Shown here piece after piece: positions 12,593-25,513 of a stretch of 64,000 nucleotides of DNA. The translations under genes were made by a program, and so were the position numbers. Numbering within the stretch: position 1 is the first letter of the stretch; the number at the start of each line of letters is the position of its first letter. The stretch is taken from positions 5,876,029-5,940,028 of the forward strand of contig NC_135061.1 of the NCBI RefSeq assembly GCF_051014685.1, read 5' to 3'. The notes below the pieces were generated by a model. The model was not told the origin of the DNA and ran no database searches. It saw only the letters and a program-made list of their open reading frames with translations. Origin of the DNA: Ptiloglossa arizonensis (Eukaryota > Arthropoda > Insecta > Hymenoptera > Colletidae).

Positions 12593-14821
12593 AAAAATAC
12601 GTACGGTTTATTTAAGGCAGTTGTGAATATTCCTGTTAAGAGTTAATCGATATTGATATTTTCTACCAATTGTCTTTTAAATATTTTAAAAATTTTTAAT
12701 AGACTTGAAGTTGCATCTACTTTGAGACAGTTTTGTTATATTCACAGCTGAAATTTTTTGTACAGTGTAGAATTACATGAATAAAAATACACTTGTGCTT
12801 ACAATTTCTCAAAAATACAACGATTCGAGTGAGATAACAATTCTTAATAACGTATTAATTTTAACTGATGGATTGTAAACCGATACTATATTTCGAAGTT
12901 GAATGAATTACAATACATATTAATACTTGTGCTTTCGATGTGTTTGGATGCTATAGTGGGAGCAGTAACAGCCTATCGATCACGAAAAATCTAACTTGGG
13001 TCTAAACGTGCACCGAATATTATTTGTAACATTAATACATCGAAAATTAATTATAATCCTTGATTGGGTAAGGAGGTGCGATGTTTGTCCAATAACCAAG
13101 GTTTACGGTGTCTCGTAACGAGAGTGGCCGTGGAGGGGAAAATTGTTGATAACGTTTGACACAGGCTGCAACAGGAAGGGCCAGGTCAATGTCTAATATG
13201 CAGATGTGGCTACGTTTATGGTACTGGTAACAAATGACCGGTACCTGAGGGATGACCAGCACACGTTCGAAGAGCCCTTTTAGTCCCTAAAGCGGAACAG
13301 CCTTTAAGTATAATTGTACTTGGAATGGTGAACAATTCTGGAATGGATCGAGAATATATTTCGATAAAAAAATGTTCAAATATCGCATTCCAATGATAAT
13401 GTAGATTATTTGTGTGCGAATTGGTGTATTCCTTCGTTAGAAGAAGGAAATTACGGAAATGGAACCGAGCGGTGTGCATTAAATTAAAATATCGAAAACA
13501 TTTATCAAATTATAGAAATGCAGTATCGATAATTCGATATAAATCTTCGTGTTCACGCGTGTACGGTATCAAACAGTACGAAATTTATACCGGTACGAAA
13601 TGCTTTCAAAATGCTCGTAGGCAGTTAATCGTAGATTTTATTGTTGCTGATAAAATCGATACGTATATCTACTCGTTTCGTGCGTTTCGAACTGTACCCA
13701 CAATTCTAAACGTAAATTCAAAAACGAATACTAAAATGGAGACCTCGATTCCTTAATCGTCACAAATTTTAAACGTCGTTTGTTCACGACTGGACAATCA
13801 TATTTTTATCGAAACAATGATTATTATCCGGTCGACGAAACCTGAACGAAACACGAATTTATTTTTGTAGAATTCCTTTACATTCAAGTCCCCAAAATGA
13901 TTATTTAATTCATTGAAAGCACGATTGTCTTTCTAGAGTTGCACAAAGTATTGCAGCGAGTCGTACAACCGAGGTGAATTTACCTAAAAAAAAAAAACAA
14001 ATCTTCATTTTGAATATTCACCAAGTACACACACACTTAGTTATGACTTAGATAAATGGATCTCCACTCCATTATTCACTTTCGCAACTAAATATATCAC
14101 GTTCCATGCTAACCAGTATCACAGTTATGACTTTCTCGAACCCTCTTTTCAGTTATCACTCCGTGCAACAATTCAAATTATTACAATGTACTTAAACTTT
14201 TCCTACGATCGTGATACGAGTCTTCGAACAATTCGAAAGAGCTCGTTGGTCGAACTGTTACGCGACACTCTGTTTTTACAAGGGAACAACGAAGTTTTTC
14301 AGCTCGTGAAAAATAGTGGGGAAGCACACTTGTCAAATCGAGGTCCCAATTTTGTCCAGCAGTTGAAAATCGTGGAACAGGGATACCTGTGCAATTGGAG
14401 ACCGTGAAATATATCTACCTCCCCCAGGTACACGTACCTGTCTATTTTTTTCCATGGTTCTCCTACGCTGTCAACATTGTAGCGGGCTGTAGTTTATCGT
14501 CGGATTATTTGACATCGGTTTATTTCCTTTTCATTCATGGCCGACGCATGATACCTTTGTGATCACGGTGAAATCACCGCGCGTGAATTTTCCACGGTAT
14601 CGAAAGTCATCCAGCGTGTCGGACGAATTCGGAGTGAACCGATCAAATTTACAGTAACCATGAATTGGCTTCTGTGATCACTGAAACGTTCATTTCGAGG
14701 CAGAAAAGAACCAGTTCTCGAGTCACGCGTTCATTCTGTTAGGCTGATTCGTAGATGGATACAATAACGAGTATAAAGTTATGCAAACGACTTTACGTTA
14801 CTGATTAATCGAGCAATACTA
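12593..14821. other. Non-coding stretch
   Basis: No gene supported. A short A-run lies at 13985-13997 and a small CA run near 14030. The plus-strand frame 13412-13756 (114 codons) overlaps a minus-strand frame and shows no recognisable domain. Confidence 0.5.
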
Positions 14822-14948
14822 TTAGGTTGTTCGGAAAATTATTTCGTCTTTTTTTGGTGAAAATGAAACACGATTTTTTTGGAGTGTGTAAAAATTGAAT
14901 TATATATTCTCCGTTTTGGAAAACGAAATTACTTTAGGAACAAACCAA
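14822..14948. mobile_element. Mariner-type miniature element (127 bp) with TA target duplication
   Basis: The left terminus begins TTAGGTTGTTCGGAAA at 14822. The reverse complement of the right terminus reads TTGGTTTGTTCCTAAAG, ending at 14948. Over 26 bases the two inverted ends agree at 19 positions, including a shared ATTTCGT. TA dinucleotides flank both sides (14820-14821 and 14949-14950). GGTTG-starting inverted ends and TA duplications are hallmarks of the mariner group of Tc1/mariner transposons. There is no room for a transposase, so this is an internally deleted or miniature copy, diverged enough to be old. Confidence 0.7.
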
Positions 14949-14950
14949 TA

Positions 14951-17900
14951 GTATGGTTCACATTGAATAATTCGATTAGTGCAAACGAGGTTATTGGTCG
15001 ATAGTTGTAAATGAAAAATTATGTCTCTTTTGTCAGTGATAACAGTATAGAATAAATTTGACGTAAACGGTAAAGAATATTTAGATATGCCATGTTCACG
15101 AAGATTTAAATAAAGTACGTAATAACTAACAGACTTGTCCACGTAGTGTCCCTCCTAGAACCACATTTGTTAACATCAGATTCCATAATTGTGAAATCTT
15201 CGATATGGAAATTTTCAATCGCAGAGTTCACATTGGAACTTCTGAACTCCAAATGTTCAGCATTAGGTTCCAGGAATCTTTGATCGATATCGAAACCTAT
15301 AATTCCAATATTACCAACTACGATTACAATTTTCCAACATTTATTATTCAATCATCGGCTTCACTCTTTATTATCACCGTAATCGTCAGCTTCTAAATTC
15401 AATGTTCCATCTATCGATTACAACTAGCTCTATGAAAAACGAAGAATAACAACTGAAAACATTTTTAAATGGTATCTCTGAAAAAACACCAGATCACTGG
15501 TGATCTTCAATAGATGTATACACAATTTTCCGTTAAAATTGTTATCCCCGTATTAAAGAATCGAATCCGGGTGAACCAACGTTTATTCCAGAAATGGAAA
15601 GTTTCATTTTCGATTTTGCTCGTGGTAAATCGTCGGCGTAGCGCGTAACCGTGAGAGTTGCATTAAAATTTTTCTCCGACCGTGGCGTGAAAATTTTAAT
15701 CTCAACGAACGCGTGAAACGAATTATTGACACGTGATTTCAATGTTCCGGCTCCTCGCACCAGCGCGAAAACAAACACCGTTTCGAAGCTGAGTTCTCGA
15801 CGTTTCTCCATACCGTGAACTAAAATTCTCTGTCGACGAGAGATGACAGAAAGACGGTAATTAACGCTCGTTTGATCCGCGATGAAAACAACAATCGAAC
15901 TCGAGAAACGAGAAAGGAACAATTCCGTTTGGAATCGCGGATACGCGAGAAAGAAAGAAAGAAAAATAAATCGAAAACCGAGTCGAGTTTTCCGCGATTC
16001 GAAACTGCCCGTTGAAAGAAAATGGAAAGTGTGTGGAGAAAACAAAAAAAAAAAAAAGAAAAAAAAAGCAGCAACACAGCTCGTTTGGAATTTCACACCT
16101 GGCTGTCGTGCGCGCGCCGCAAAGCGGAATCTCCACCGTCCGTTTAAATATAAAATTTAAAGCAATACCGTATATTCGAAACGTTTCTGTCACCGTGTCG
16201 CTTGTTCACCATTCGTTGGCTCTCGTTTTTCAGCCTTACGCGTCTCGCGATTGGACGCCTCGATTATCAACGACGCTTTGTCGTTTCAAATTTCCACCGT
16301 GGCCAATCGAGCAAAACTCGAGGATGCACGAACGAAACACCGGTAACCGATGTGGCCAACTCGTTACGAAGGTTGGACGTCTTGTCGATAACGAAACGAA
16401 ACTGTCTTAACTCGGGTATCGGTTTCTCGAAAATTGCATCCGCGGCGAGGTCTACGGAGAAATTTTCTTTTTACCAACTTGGCCCGGTGGTTCGAAGCCA
16501 GACCTCTTTCTCTGTCATCGCGACAAGTCGGTGTATACGTTAAACGCGTAGCGAAACTTTTCGACAAGGCAAGGATCGAGAAACTTCAACCAACTGTACA
16601 GAACCTCGTGCTCAACTCCATGGAACTCCGTGTCTATGGGACTCGTTGCAGCTCGTCTCTCCCGCGATTAGGTTCCCTATGGTTCTCGCGAGACGAGTTT
16701 CGCTCATTGGGTAAACAAATATCAAAGGGAAGACAATCGACGAGTACTGTGCAAACTTGTTGCAACGTGAAAGAATTGTGCAAAGATGGCAGCGTTTGGC
16801 GAGAAAGAAGGTTATGTTTCATAGAGACGTCTGTTCATACATTTGTTACCACGATTGACACAATCGATGAGTTAAACTTCGAATTACTTCCTCGAGTACT
16901 TTATTTAGTCCTTTTGGATTATTTTCTGTTTCCAAATTTGACAAAATAGCTCTGGGATAAAAGATTTTGCAACAGTGAAGAGATGGAGTCTGTGGTTGAC
17001 GAATAACCATCATTAATTGCAGAGCTCTACGGTTCTCTTTATAAACAGAGTATCGAAAATGTTGAATATCATTGGGAGAAGTGTATCGATCTAAGAGGAG
17101 ACTGTGTAGGGAAATAAAAAGATTTTTTCATAAATTTTTAGTGTCTTTTTAGTTGTACTTCTGGGACTACCCTCGTACCACTGGTACGAAAATCTGTTGG
17201 AAAGCGATGATAAAGCGATGACGACAAAACGAGGAACAGTGATGCGTTAAATATTCAAGCACTTGTCAGTGAATCTTCATCCGGAGGGATAGAGATATTT
17301 TTGGCAACATGGTAGCTCGCGACTCATTATAACGACTCCCCGAAGAAACTCTTCTATTATCTCTGTTAGTAGTTTGGCATTTCCTAATGACTCGAAGAAC
17401 TTTTCTCTGTGTAAAATGATATCATTGTGAATAATTCATAGCGATTCTGTTAGCGATGCAACTGAGTACGTCTAACTTGCTAACCCAAGAGACAGTAACT
17501 TCCAACGATTATTCCATCTACTTTGTTACGAGAGCTCGTAAATGTCACGCGTGAAATTATTTGGGATATTATCTGGATCAGTGTTTCTCAAACTTCACCT
17601 TCCGCGAGCCCTTTCGTGAAAAAACACCTCCCTCGATTATTTATACAGTCACAAGTATAGATACTTCTCCTCCGATACCTTTTTAACAAAATAACAAAAA
17701 CTCGATATTTTCTGCACGGTAATAATCGATAAGAAATATAATACACAACAATAAATCAACCATACGCGAAAGTAATTATCATTAAAATTATTCCTTGCAT
17801 ACATAATAATTCATTATTACTCATTTCCAATTTAGTCAGAATTTAGTCACGCTCACAATTTATCTCTACGTAATAGATAATTAATTTTCAACGAGTATTT

Positions 17901-18239
17901 TTTCCCATTCCCTTTTCTTTACTTCTTCCTTCATTTCGTCGATCTGTTAAACCAGTTCTCAGATTGCATTCTTACTTTTCCTTACTTCTGTGTACTCTCC
18001 AACTGCATAGAAAAAGAATGCAATTTTCTCATCGATCGAACCTTGTACCTGGTAAGGTCCGAATTTGTAGCTGCAACACCGTCGGGTCAAAATGAGCCGG
18101 GTTCGAGGATCGAGCTCGTTGTTCGAGGATTATCAGCGACGAGACATCGCGGAGTGGAGTATTTACGAGTGGCCGACACGCGACGTAGCGAGAATTCTAA
18201 AACTCGATGATTCGTAGATAGCGGCGACAGGACGTTCCG
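14951..18239. other. Non-coding stretch with an A-rich tract
   Basis: No gene supported. An A-rich tract (A-runs broken by single G) spans about 16042-16071. Around 15.5-16.9 kb several frames of 110-184 codons are open on both strands at once (for example 15542-16096 minus and 15882-16160 plus). This reflects local stop-poor composition and a translated homopolymer, not evidence for a gene. Confidence 0.5.
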
Positions 18240-18480
18240 AATGCGCGCTCTCGACGATGTTCTAATTTAATTGATCGTCCACCGACCGGTTATCCAGCAA
18301 TCATAACGGACGGGTGTAATTAATTTATGCGCGCGTTACGCGAGATAACGCGGCCGTTGTATTTATGGATTACAATTTACATTATTGCCCGCACCCGAAT
18401 TAATTACGTTGAAACTGGAGGGCAATTAAACGCCATGCTTAATTGGGTATAGTTTAATCGGGCCGGGTGGTATTGCGCCC
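18240..18480. promoter_or_regulatory. Candidate cis-regulatory block rich in TAAT sites
   Basis: This 240 bp block differs in texture from its surroundings. TAAT/ATTA cores recur (tctaatttaattgat, gtgtaattaatttatg, gaattaattacg, ggcaattaaacg, gcttaattggg), interleaved with GC-rich CpG words (gcgcgcgttacgcgag, taacgcggccgtt). TAAT cores are the usual homeodomain-binding word, and tttatggattaca contains a GGATTA word preferred by Bicoid/Otd-type homeodomains. Clustering of such sites in non-coding DNA is typical of developmental enhancers, but no conservation or expression evidence is available here. AT-rich background also yields TAAT by chance. Confidence 0.22.
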
Positions 18481-19103
18481 CGAAATCCGAAGTTTCGTTC
18501 AGTGGTTCCCGCGAAAAGTTCGCGCCTCGTTTCGAGATTGGATGCTTTCGCTCCCGAGCGACGCGCCTTTGTGGAACACTCGACGCGTTACCGTAGAAAA
18601 TTTATAATATAGAATTCCAACGCGCGTGTTTAATCCCCGAACGACCGAGATCGTGAAACGAAAACTGTCCTGTGCGATCCGGTGTAAATAATAGCTTGTT
18701 TTATCGAACAACCTTACCTTGAAAATTGTGCAACTCGCGATGAATGTCGAAGCAACGATACAGTCCCAATAACTGCCAAGGTCCCTGTAACTGCCAGTTA
18801 CATTATTTTATTTAATAACGGAATAATGTACGAAGAAACGTGACTAATTTGACTACTTTGTGCACAGACATTGTATGTTTACGAGGACAACTTTTCAAGT
18901 GACAGTTGTAGGGACACTTGTAATTAATTAGTAATCAATTTAGCATATTCGATGTGCAAACAAATTTTCATAATTAAAAATGATTTTAAGGAATATTAAT
19001 GTCAGTTTGGAATTAGAGATTCAAGAAAGTTTCTTTAGAAGTTTCTTTCAAAAATAATAAAAATCGTTAAAATATCTATACAAGTGATCTCCGCAATAAG
19101 TGA
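18481..19103. other. Non-coding stretch
   Basis: No gene supported. An isolated sequence resembling a mariner end (tatcgaacaacctta, 18702-18716) has no visible partner. Confidence 0.5.
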
Positions 19104-19247
19104 TCTCTTTTTATATTTTACGCTGTTAGCTACACGCAGAATAAAATAAAATGTGCAATAACTTGCACAGAATCTCGACAACGTCGTTAATAATAATTAA
19201 ACCGTTTTTGCGTTTATATATTCTCAGTGTGCTCTAAGTGCCACCCG
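19104..19247. repeat. Dispersed repeat, copy A (partner at 20290-20400)
   Basis: This copy and the one at 20290-20400 share, in the same order and orientation, a tctcttt start, a gttagct-type word, tcgacaac(g/a)tcgt, aataataattaaa, and tgcgtttatatat followed by ct(c/cc)..tgtgct. Overall identity is moderate with several indels, and copy A is longer by about 30 bp. The two copies lie in direct orientation about 1.19 kb apart and bracket the 91 bp array. Confidence 0.75.
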
Positions 19248-19898
19248 TTTTTCCTAATTTCGACATCCCGGCGATTAATCTTGGGTCTCTCGAGCTGAGT
19301 TGTAAATACACTTAAAGCTCGTTCACCGTTCCAACGAAGAGGTAACAGTTGGAACAATACTCCAACGAATCCTGGTTCCATGGTAATTAAAAATCAATTT
19401 GAACGAGTTCTTTTTCGAACGATAACCACCATTCCAATCTCCTCGGCGCCACGTGCAACTCAACCGGAGAGGAAAAAGCATCAGGTGGAAGCGGGACGAC
19501 GTTTCCCTTTCCAATTTCAAACTATTTCATATTCAGAGCCTGCCCGTATGACATTCAACCGAGACATTAGCATGTAAAGGATGTACCAAGGAAGGAAAAG
19601 TGGAGGAGGTTGAGTCGGTTGAAGGGTAGACGGTGAACCAGTGGCGGCCATTCTGCTGCACCATAACAATCCCATTAGAAAGGACGATGAGACTGGTCGG
19701 TTACTCCGGTACACATATTTGTCCGTGCAGTCCGTGTCACTCGGAAGCTTTCACCGAGAACTTCGACTGTATTTCTGTTAACCTGCAATTAAATCCGGGG
19801 CTGAGTCCGTTGATGAACAAGAGGTATTACCGCGGTTCTGGAAACTTTAATCGCAAGGTGGGGTTATTTCGTTGTTGGAACTTTGTCCCAGGGGATGC
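19248..19898. other. Unique spacer between repeat copy A and the 91 bp array
   Basis: No gene supported. Open frames of 65-97 codons exist on both strands; the longest (19633-19926 plus) runs into the tandem array. Confidence 0.5.
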
Positions 19899-20289
19899 GG
19901 GGATGATCAAAAAGTGGAAAATATAATTCCAGGGAAGGTGAAAATATTTCCTAGGAAAACAGAAGTTGTTACGATCCAGAAAACAATCAGGGGATGATCG
20001 AAAAGTGGAAAATATAATTCCAGAGAAGATGAAAATATTTCCTAGGAAAACAGAAGTTGTAACGATCCAGAAAACAATCAGGGGATGATCAAAAAATTCG
20101 AGAAGAAGTGAAAATGTTTCCTAGGGAAACAGAAGTTGAAACGATCCAGAAAATAATGAGGGAATGATCAAAAAGTGGAAAATATAATTCCAGAGAAGGT
20201 GAAAATATTTCCTAGGAAAACAGAAGTTGTAACGATCCAGAAAATAATCAGGGGATGATCAAAAATTGGAGAATATAATTCCAAAGAAA
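19899..20289. repeat. 91 bp tandem repeat, about 4.4 copies
   Basis: Units start at 19899, 19990, 20081, 20160 and 20251. Each begins ggggatgatc(a/g)aaaa and contains a gaaaatatttcctagg word, a gaaacagaagttg-type word, and acgatccagaaaa before the next unit. Unit 3 is 79 bp because of a 12 bp deletion in its first part. The last unit is truncated after about 40 bp and runs directly into repeat copy B at 20290. High identity between units suggests recent amplification. Confidence 0.95.
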
Positions 20290-20400
20290 TCTCTTTGTAC
20301 ATTTCACGCAATTAGCTGTGTGTAAAAACATCGACAACATCGTAAATAATAATTAAATCTTTTCTGCGTTTATATATCCTCCATGTGCTACGAACATCCG
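20290..20400. repeat. Dispersed repeat, copy B (partner at 19104-19247)
   Basis: This is the second, shorter copy of the repeat at 19104-19247, in the same orientation. It begins at the point where the last partial unit of the 91 bp array ends. Confidence 0.75.
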
Positions 20401-23400
20401 CTCTAGTCGCTCCGAAGAACTTTAAAGAATGACAAACCGTTTACAAAATAAAGAATTCTATTCCTATTCATGTGTTTCAAACCAGGAACGTAGTAACGTA
20501 ATACTACGTTCATATGGTCACCGTAGTAACGCTCGAAAAATTTCTCAGCAGTTTCATAATGCGATCGAACGATATTCACTACAAAGCAGTACATCGAAAC
20601 GAGCCCCGCGTTCGGTATGATTCGTTTACCGAACGAATTATCCTGACACAGTGCTGTTTTATCGAGACCTATCGAATCTACGGTAAATTCGATTAAGCAT
20701 AATCACATTATCGGTCAGTATTTAATCACAGTCCGAGCGGCAGGTTTCCCGTGTCCCGAGTGGGATATTTTCCTCGTTAGGGGTCGATAGGAATTCAACG
20801 GGCGGCGGCCGCGAATTCAATACTCCGCAAGTTTCCGCCGTTAGAAACTCGGATCGCGTATAAAATCGGTGGTCGGGATCGTGCGAGGGCGTCCTCGAGC
20901 GATAAGAATGAACCAAGGGAAGGCCAGGAATCGTCCCACATGGATGGAAAGCGAACCGGTACCTCGGAACGTGGCATTTTCGTAAGGCTGATCAGATTTT
21001 GACGAAGCTGCCAGCTGCGTTGCACTTGGAATGGAGATTCCGGAATTTATGGTTTTCATTTCTTGGCCGGCGTCGGACGTGTTACTCGCTTGGTACGTGA
21101 CGGAAATATTCAAGAAGCCGGGAAACCGGTTACATCTGTGTTTTAAGAGAAGCGCGACTCGCCCGCGGTATTTACTCGTCGCGAAAGATAACAAAAAGCT
21201 GGATAACGTTTGCGAAAAGAAACAGAAAGGTACTCTGTCGTCGAGTATAAGATAAAGTAGCTTCGGGTGTCCGAACGTAGATAAATAATAATAATACAAG
21301 TGTCTGACACGATCGAGAGCAATCGAGAAAGTGGCAAGTATATAAAAACCAACCAAAATATCAATCAAATTTTATTTATATACTATCTGTAGACACATTT
21401 GAAAGAAATACATGGAAATATTGTGCGATTCCTTTTCGTTGTAATCAGTGGCGGTACCTTAAAATTAAGCTAAATTTATGATAAATTTTACGAGAAAATT
21501 CGCAGCCAATTTGCTGATATTATTTGTTATGCAATTAGCGATTGCATTACGGCGTTGCCGTGGACACAATTCGTAATTAAATACTAAATAAAATCGATTG
21601 GCCAGATCTCACCGCGTGGAATTCGCCGCGTATGGAGACCCGCCCTAAATACATTTCATCCATTCTCTTTTCATGCAGAACTTTTATTGTTCCAAATACG
21701 CGATTGCAAAGCGATTGTGCTTCGATCGCTATTCAAGAACCAACAATGGAAGGAATTTTAAAAGAAATATGTCTAGAAAATTGAACACGAGGTAACACCA
21801 TGTTTTGTACGAATTAAATGGAAATGTCCAATTACGTATGTGTAACCTACTTACTTAAATGCTAAACGAGCATTCGTACTTAATAATGATAATAAGAACT
21901 CTTCCTACGAATAAGGCTAATAGTGAAACACTGCAGTATTTTTTCTCTTATAAATTATCTACCCTAGATGACCGTTATAACAGAACCTGTCTGATTATAA
22001 ATTTAATGTCATTTATATCCTGTCTATAGATATATTCAGAAGAAATGAATGAAAATATTGAATCGATTAGAATTAATTCTTATGGGGGAATAAGTTACAC
22101 TCGATCTTCGATATTATTGCACGAAAGACTGACAGTCCTAACGACGATGCTCATTTTCAGATTACGTTCCTCCCGGTTGAAGGGTGAACATCGCTCGAAG
22201 ATCGTAATTATAAAATTCTGTTATTACCTTTATCCTCTACTTCGGCTGGATTTACATACTGATTGAAGTTTCCAAGTACGTAAACTATGTTAATCGACGC
22301 TGAAATCTCTCAAATTGCCGCAAGATTTATTCTCAAATTATTCATCCTTGAGCCAGTGATGCAAATTACTTGCGGCGGATCGTGATACCCATATATAGTT
22401 TCGTGCTTAAATTAGAAATAATTGTATTGCTATTCCGTATCGATAATACAGTTACTGTGTCTGAGTTAATTTCCTTGGGAACAAACTGTCGAGCAAGCTG
22501 TTAAACTAATTTGTTGCCGTACCGAACTTGCAACTGTGATCGCTCAACAATAATAATTAGTTCCGCGAACACGAGCTAAGATTTCTACTAACAATAACGA
22601 GAAGTAGATAATTGTAGCATTGGGAATATTCAAATGGTATATACTTCGTATATACGTACATGTGTAACTTATTTATCTAAACACGAGTAGGATAAATATT
22701 CTACAAATAGAAATGAATCATATAATATTAGCATCGAAGTAGAAAATCGTAAGCTTGCATTCTCTCTTGGATTTCCTTCAGATATTTAAATATTTACATA
22801 TTTTTCATTCTGTATACTTAAACTAGAGTATTGTTACACATAAAATTAAAAAAGTTCATTGACTATATTTCCATAAAATAAACTACTAAAAAATTAAAGA
22901 AGAAGAACCTGTACCTGTAAAAGTTACTTTTGTTTCGTATCTTTCGATCTTTCAGTGATCACCCTATCACGAGTATTCTCTCGATGGTAGAGACTCGAGA
23001 GCATTCTACTAATTATCCCTTGGAGGGCTCGTGATTACAACTGTTAATCGTCTCGATTAATAATCGCAACCTCGGTGAAACTTCTTTCCGCGACGAGATC
23101 GCGAAACAGAAACCGTAACGAATCGAACGTGCCGGATTGGAATTGGGAACGCGGGGGTGTCTCGTTGTTGTCCCTTCCTCAAGGCGAGGACCGGTCCCTT
23201 TCATCGTAGGGCGTCGTCGACGAATAGAATCGGGTTGCCACTCTTTGCGTGGATCGATCCCAACGTGACTGAACACCAAAGAAAGCCTCGACGTTGCCCA
23301 GAACAGGCTCCCTCGTCCTCCGAGACAAGACAATTCACCGCGAGATAGCTGGGATGTAGTTGTTGAAATCGATGATCGTCTAGGTAGATGTTGAAACGAC

Positions 23401-24807
23401 GAAACGAACTTCAGCTCAGGACCACTCTTGGGACTTCTATCAGCGTGACTTTCAATTAATCGACAGTGATTACTCGAAGCACGGGCCTTGTCCGACAAAT
23501 TGAATCACCACTTGAACGATTTTTCGCAAATATTCGCACCACCTGACCGTGAGTGTTTCATCGAATTAATGTTATTAACCGTTGGAAGAAGCGATTTTCA
23601 AGGTTCGAGGAAACACCGTTTCTTTATTCGAAGGTGAACATTTATTGCCTCTTCAATTCGATACGTCCGTCTCGCTGACTATTTTATTTCTTTGTTTATA
23701 CAGGAGAGGTTCGGTTCGATTGTACGGGGATACTTCGAAGTTGGTTCATGTTGGAAATAAAGTATACGGTCTAAGGATAAACGTCTCGGGTAAATGTTTA
23801 GCTTGTTTCGCTAAGTCTTCGGATTCGAGTTATTTTTGTACTCTGATGATTCTTAAGCACGAAGTTAGAGAAGATTCGGTAAAGGGATGGTTTGAGTACG
23901 AAGGAGATTTTTTTTAAATATCGGTACACGTTTCTGTATTGGCATTAATCCTGTTTATTTGTTCAGTTTGTGTATTTAATACCGTTTAGCACTGCGTGGA
24001 TAATCGTTCGTCGTGAGCAACAAGTAATTCAAATTGCTTCACAAAAGAATTTTTTCTTTTGCTGATTTTGCTGCGATTGGGAGAACAATTTTATAGCGAG
24101 AGGTTGCAGAAGTTTCGAATATTCAAATGGTGTAAACTTTTTGCTGTGTATGCACAATGTAGATATTTTTACCAAGTAACCGAATAATTCTTGAACGAGC
24201 AATTTCCGAAGGAATCTATAGGTTGTGCAGGACCCAAGCTTTTGTGTCCCCGATCGATCGTTCCAATGGCTCCTAAAATGTTATCAGAGACTTTGTATCT
24301 ACGACGTTAACGTTTCGGTTACTACTACGCCATTTTTAAAACACGACGTTCAAATACAAATATCTTTCGGTAGAAATCAAATGGATATTTGAACGAATAA
24401 GTTAGAAATCATTGCTCGATCTGAGCGAAACAATGGTACTCGATTAAAAGTGTGAATCACTGTTTCAAAGAGTCACGGAAGCAAATTTTTGACGAAAACA
24501 AGCGCGAAGTTTAACAATTGTAGTATATGTACTTTTCTCGAATGATCTTAGGAAACCGGCCATTTGAGCACGAAAACTTTTCTTCCCTTCCAAGTTACGA
24601 TTGAAGAGAGACGCGAAAGAAAGTTTTTAGTATAAAGGGACGCGGAGTATCACAATTGTGGAAGTATATTTTTCTCATATCGTTTCAAACCTTCCAATTA
24701 ACTTGGACATCAAAATTTTTGTTTCTACGCGAAAGAGAGTTTCTTTTAATGTAGAAAAATTTGAAGTTGAAAACTTACATGTTGAGATCTACAACATATT
24801 CAAAAAT
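20401..24807. other. Non-coding stretch
   Basis: No gene supported over 4.4 kb. An (AAT)n run of about 15 bases occurs near 21284. Minus-strand frames at 20841-21368 (175 codons) and 23013-23498 (161 codons) are among the longer ones, but both overlap open frames on the plus strand in GC-richer sequence and show no recognisable domain. About 21440-21660 contains several TAAT-type words mixed with CpG-rich sequence and could be regulatory, but the evidence is too thin to call it. Confidence 0.5.
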
Positions 24808-25513
24808 CCAGGTTCCTTCCAGATTCCTTTCAGGTTCCTTCCAGGTTCTTTTCAGGTCAGATTTCTTTAAGGTCGGGTTCCTTTCAGATCAGGTGCCTTT
24901 CAGGTCAGGTTCCTTTCAGATCAGGTTCCTTTCAGATCTGGTTCCTTTCATATCGTATTCCTTCCAGGTTTCTTCCAGGTTTTTTCAGGTCAGATTTCTC
25001 TCAGGTCGGGTTCCTTTCAGATCAGGTGTCTTTCAGGTTAGGATCCTTTCAGATCAGGTTCCTTTCTAACAGATTCCTTCCAGGTTTCTTCCAGGTCTCT
25101 TCCAGGTTTCTTCCAGGTTCTTTTCAGGTCAGATTTCTCTCAGGTCAGGTTTCTTTCAGGTCAGATTTCTTTCAAATCAGGTTCCTTTCACATCGGATTC
25201 CTTCCAGGTTTCTCTCAGGTTCTTTTCAGGTCAGATTTCTCTCAGGTCAGATTCCTTTCAGATCAGGTTCCTCTCAGATAAGCTCCCTTTCATATCGGAT
25301 TCCTTCCAGATTTCTTCGAGGTTCTTTTCAGTTCAGGTCCCTTCCAAGTTGAGTTCCTTTAATGTCCCTTACAGGTTCCCTTCAAGTCGAGTTCCTTTCA
25401 GATCAGATTCCCTTCAGTTCGGGTTCCTTCCAGGTTCCTCCCAGGTTCTTTTCAAGTCAAGTTCCTTACACGTTCCTGGCAGACTCCTTTCGAGTCAGGT
25501 CCCCTCCCAGTTC
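24808..25513. repeat. Composite 11/16 bp satellite with higher-order structure
   Basis: The array is built from an 11 bp word (ggttccttcca) and a 16 bp word (ggtcaggttcctttca) that equals the 11-mer plus ggtca. Blocks of the two types alternate. A larger pattern starting tatcggattccttcca recurs near 24951, 25192 and 25293, with a variant near 25068, giving a second-order period of roughly 100-130 bp. Open plus-strand frames of 85-108 codons at 24761-25606 are translations of this array (repeating Phe-Gln-Val-Arg-Phe-Leu-Ser) and are not evidence of a gene. The plus strand repeatedly presents a pyrimidine run followed by CAG|GT. Confidence 0.95.

Noticed and set aside
15542..16193. Minus-strand frames of up to 184 codons
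   Set aside because: Three overlapping phases are open together, with plus-strand frames opposite; one contains a translated T-run.
18702..18716. Sequence resembling a mariner right end (tcgaacaacctta)
   Set aside because: No matching inverted partner or TA-flanked counterpart within a few hundred bases; a 12-15 base match alone is not enough.
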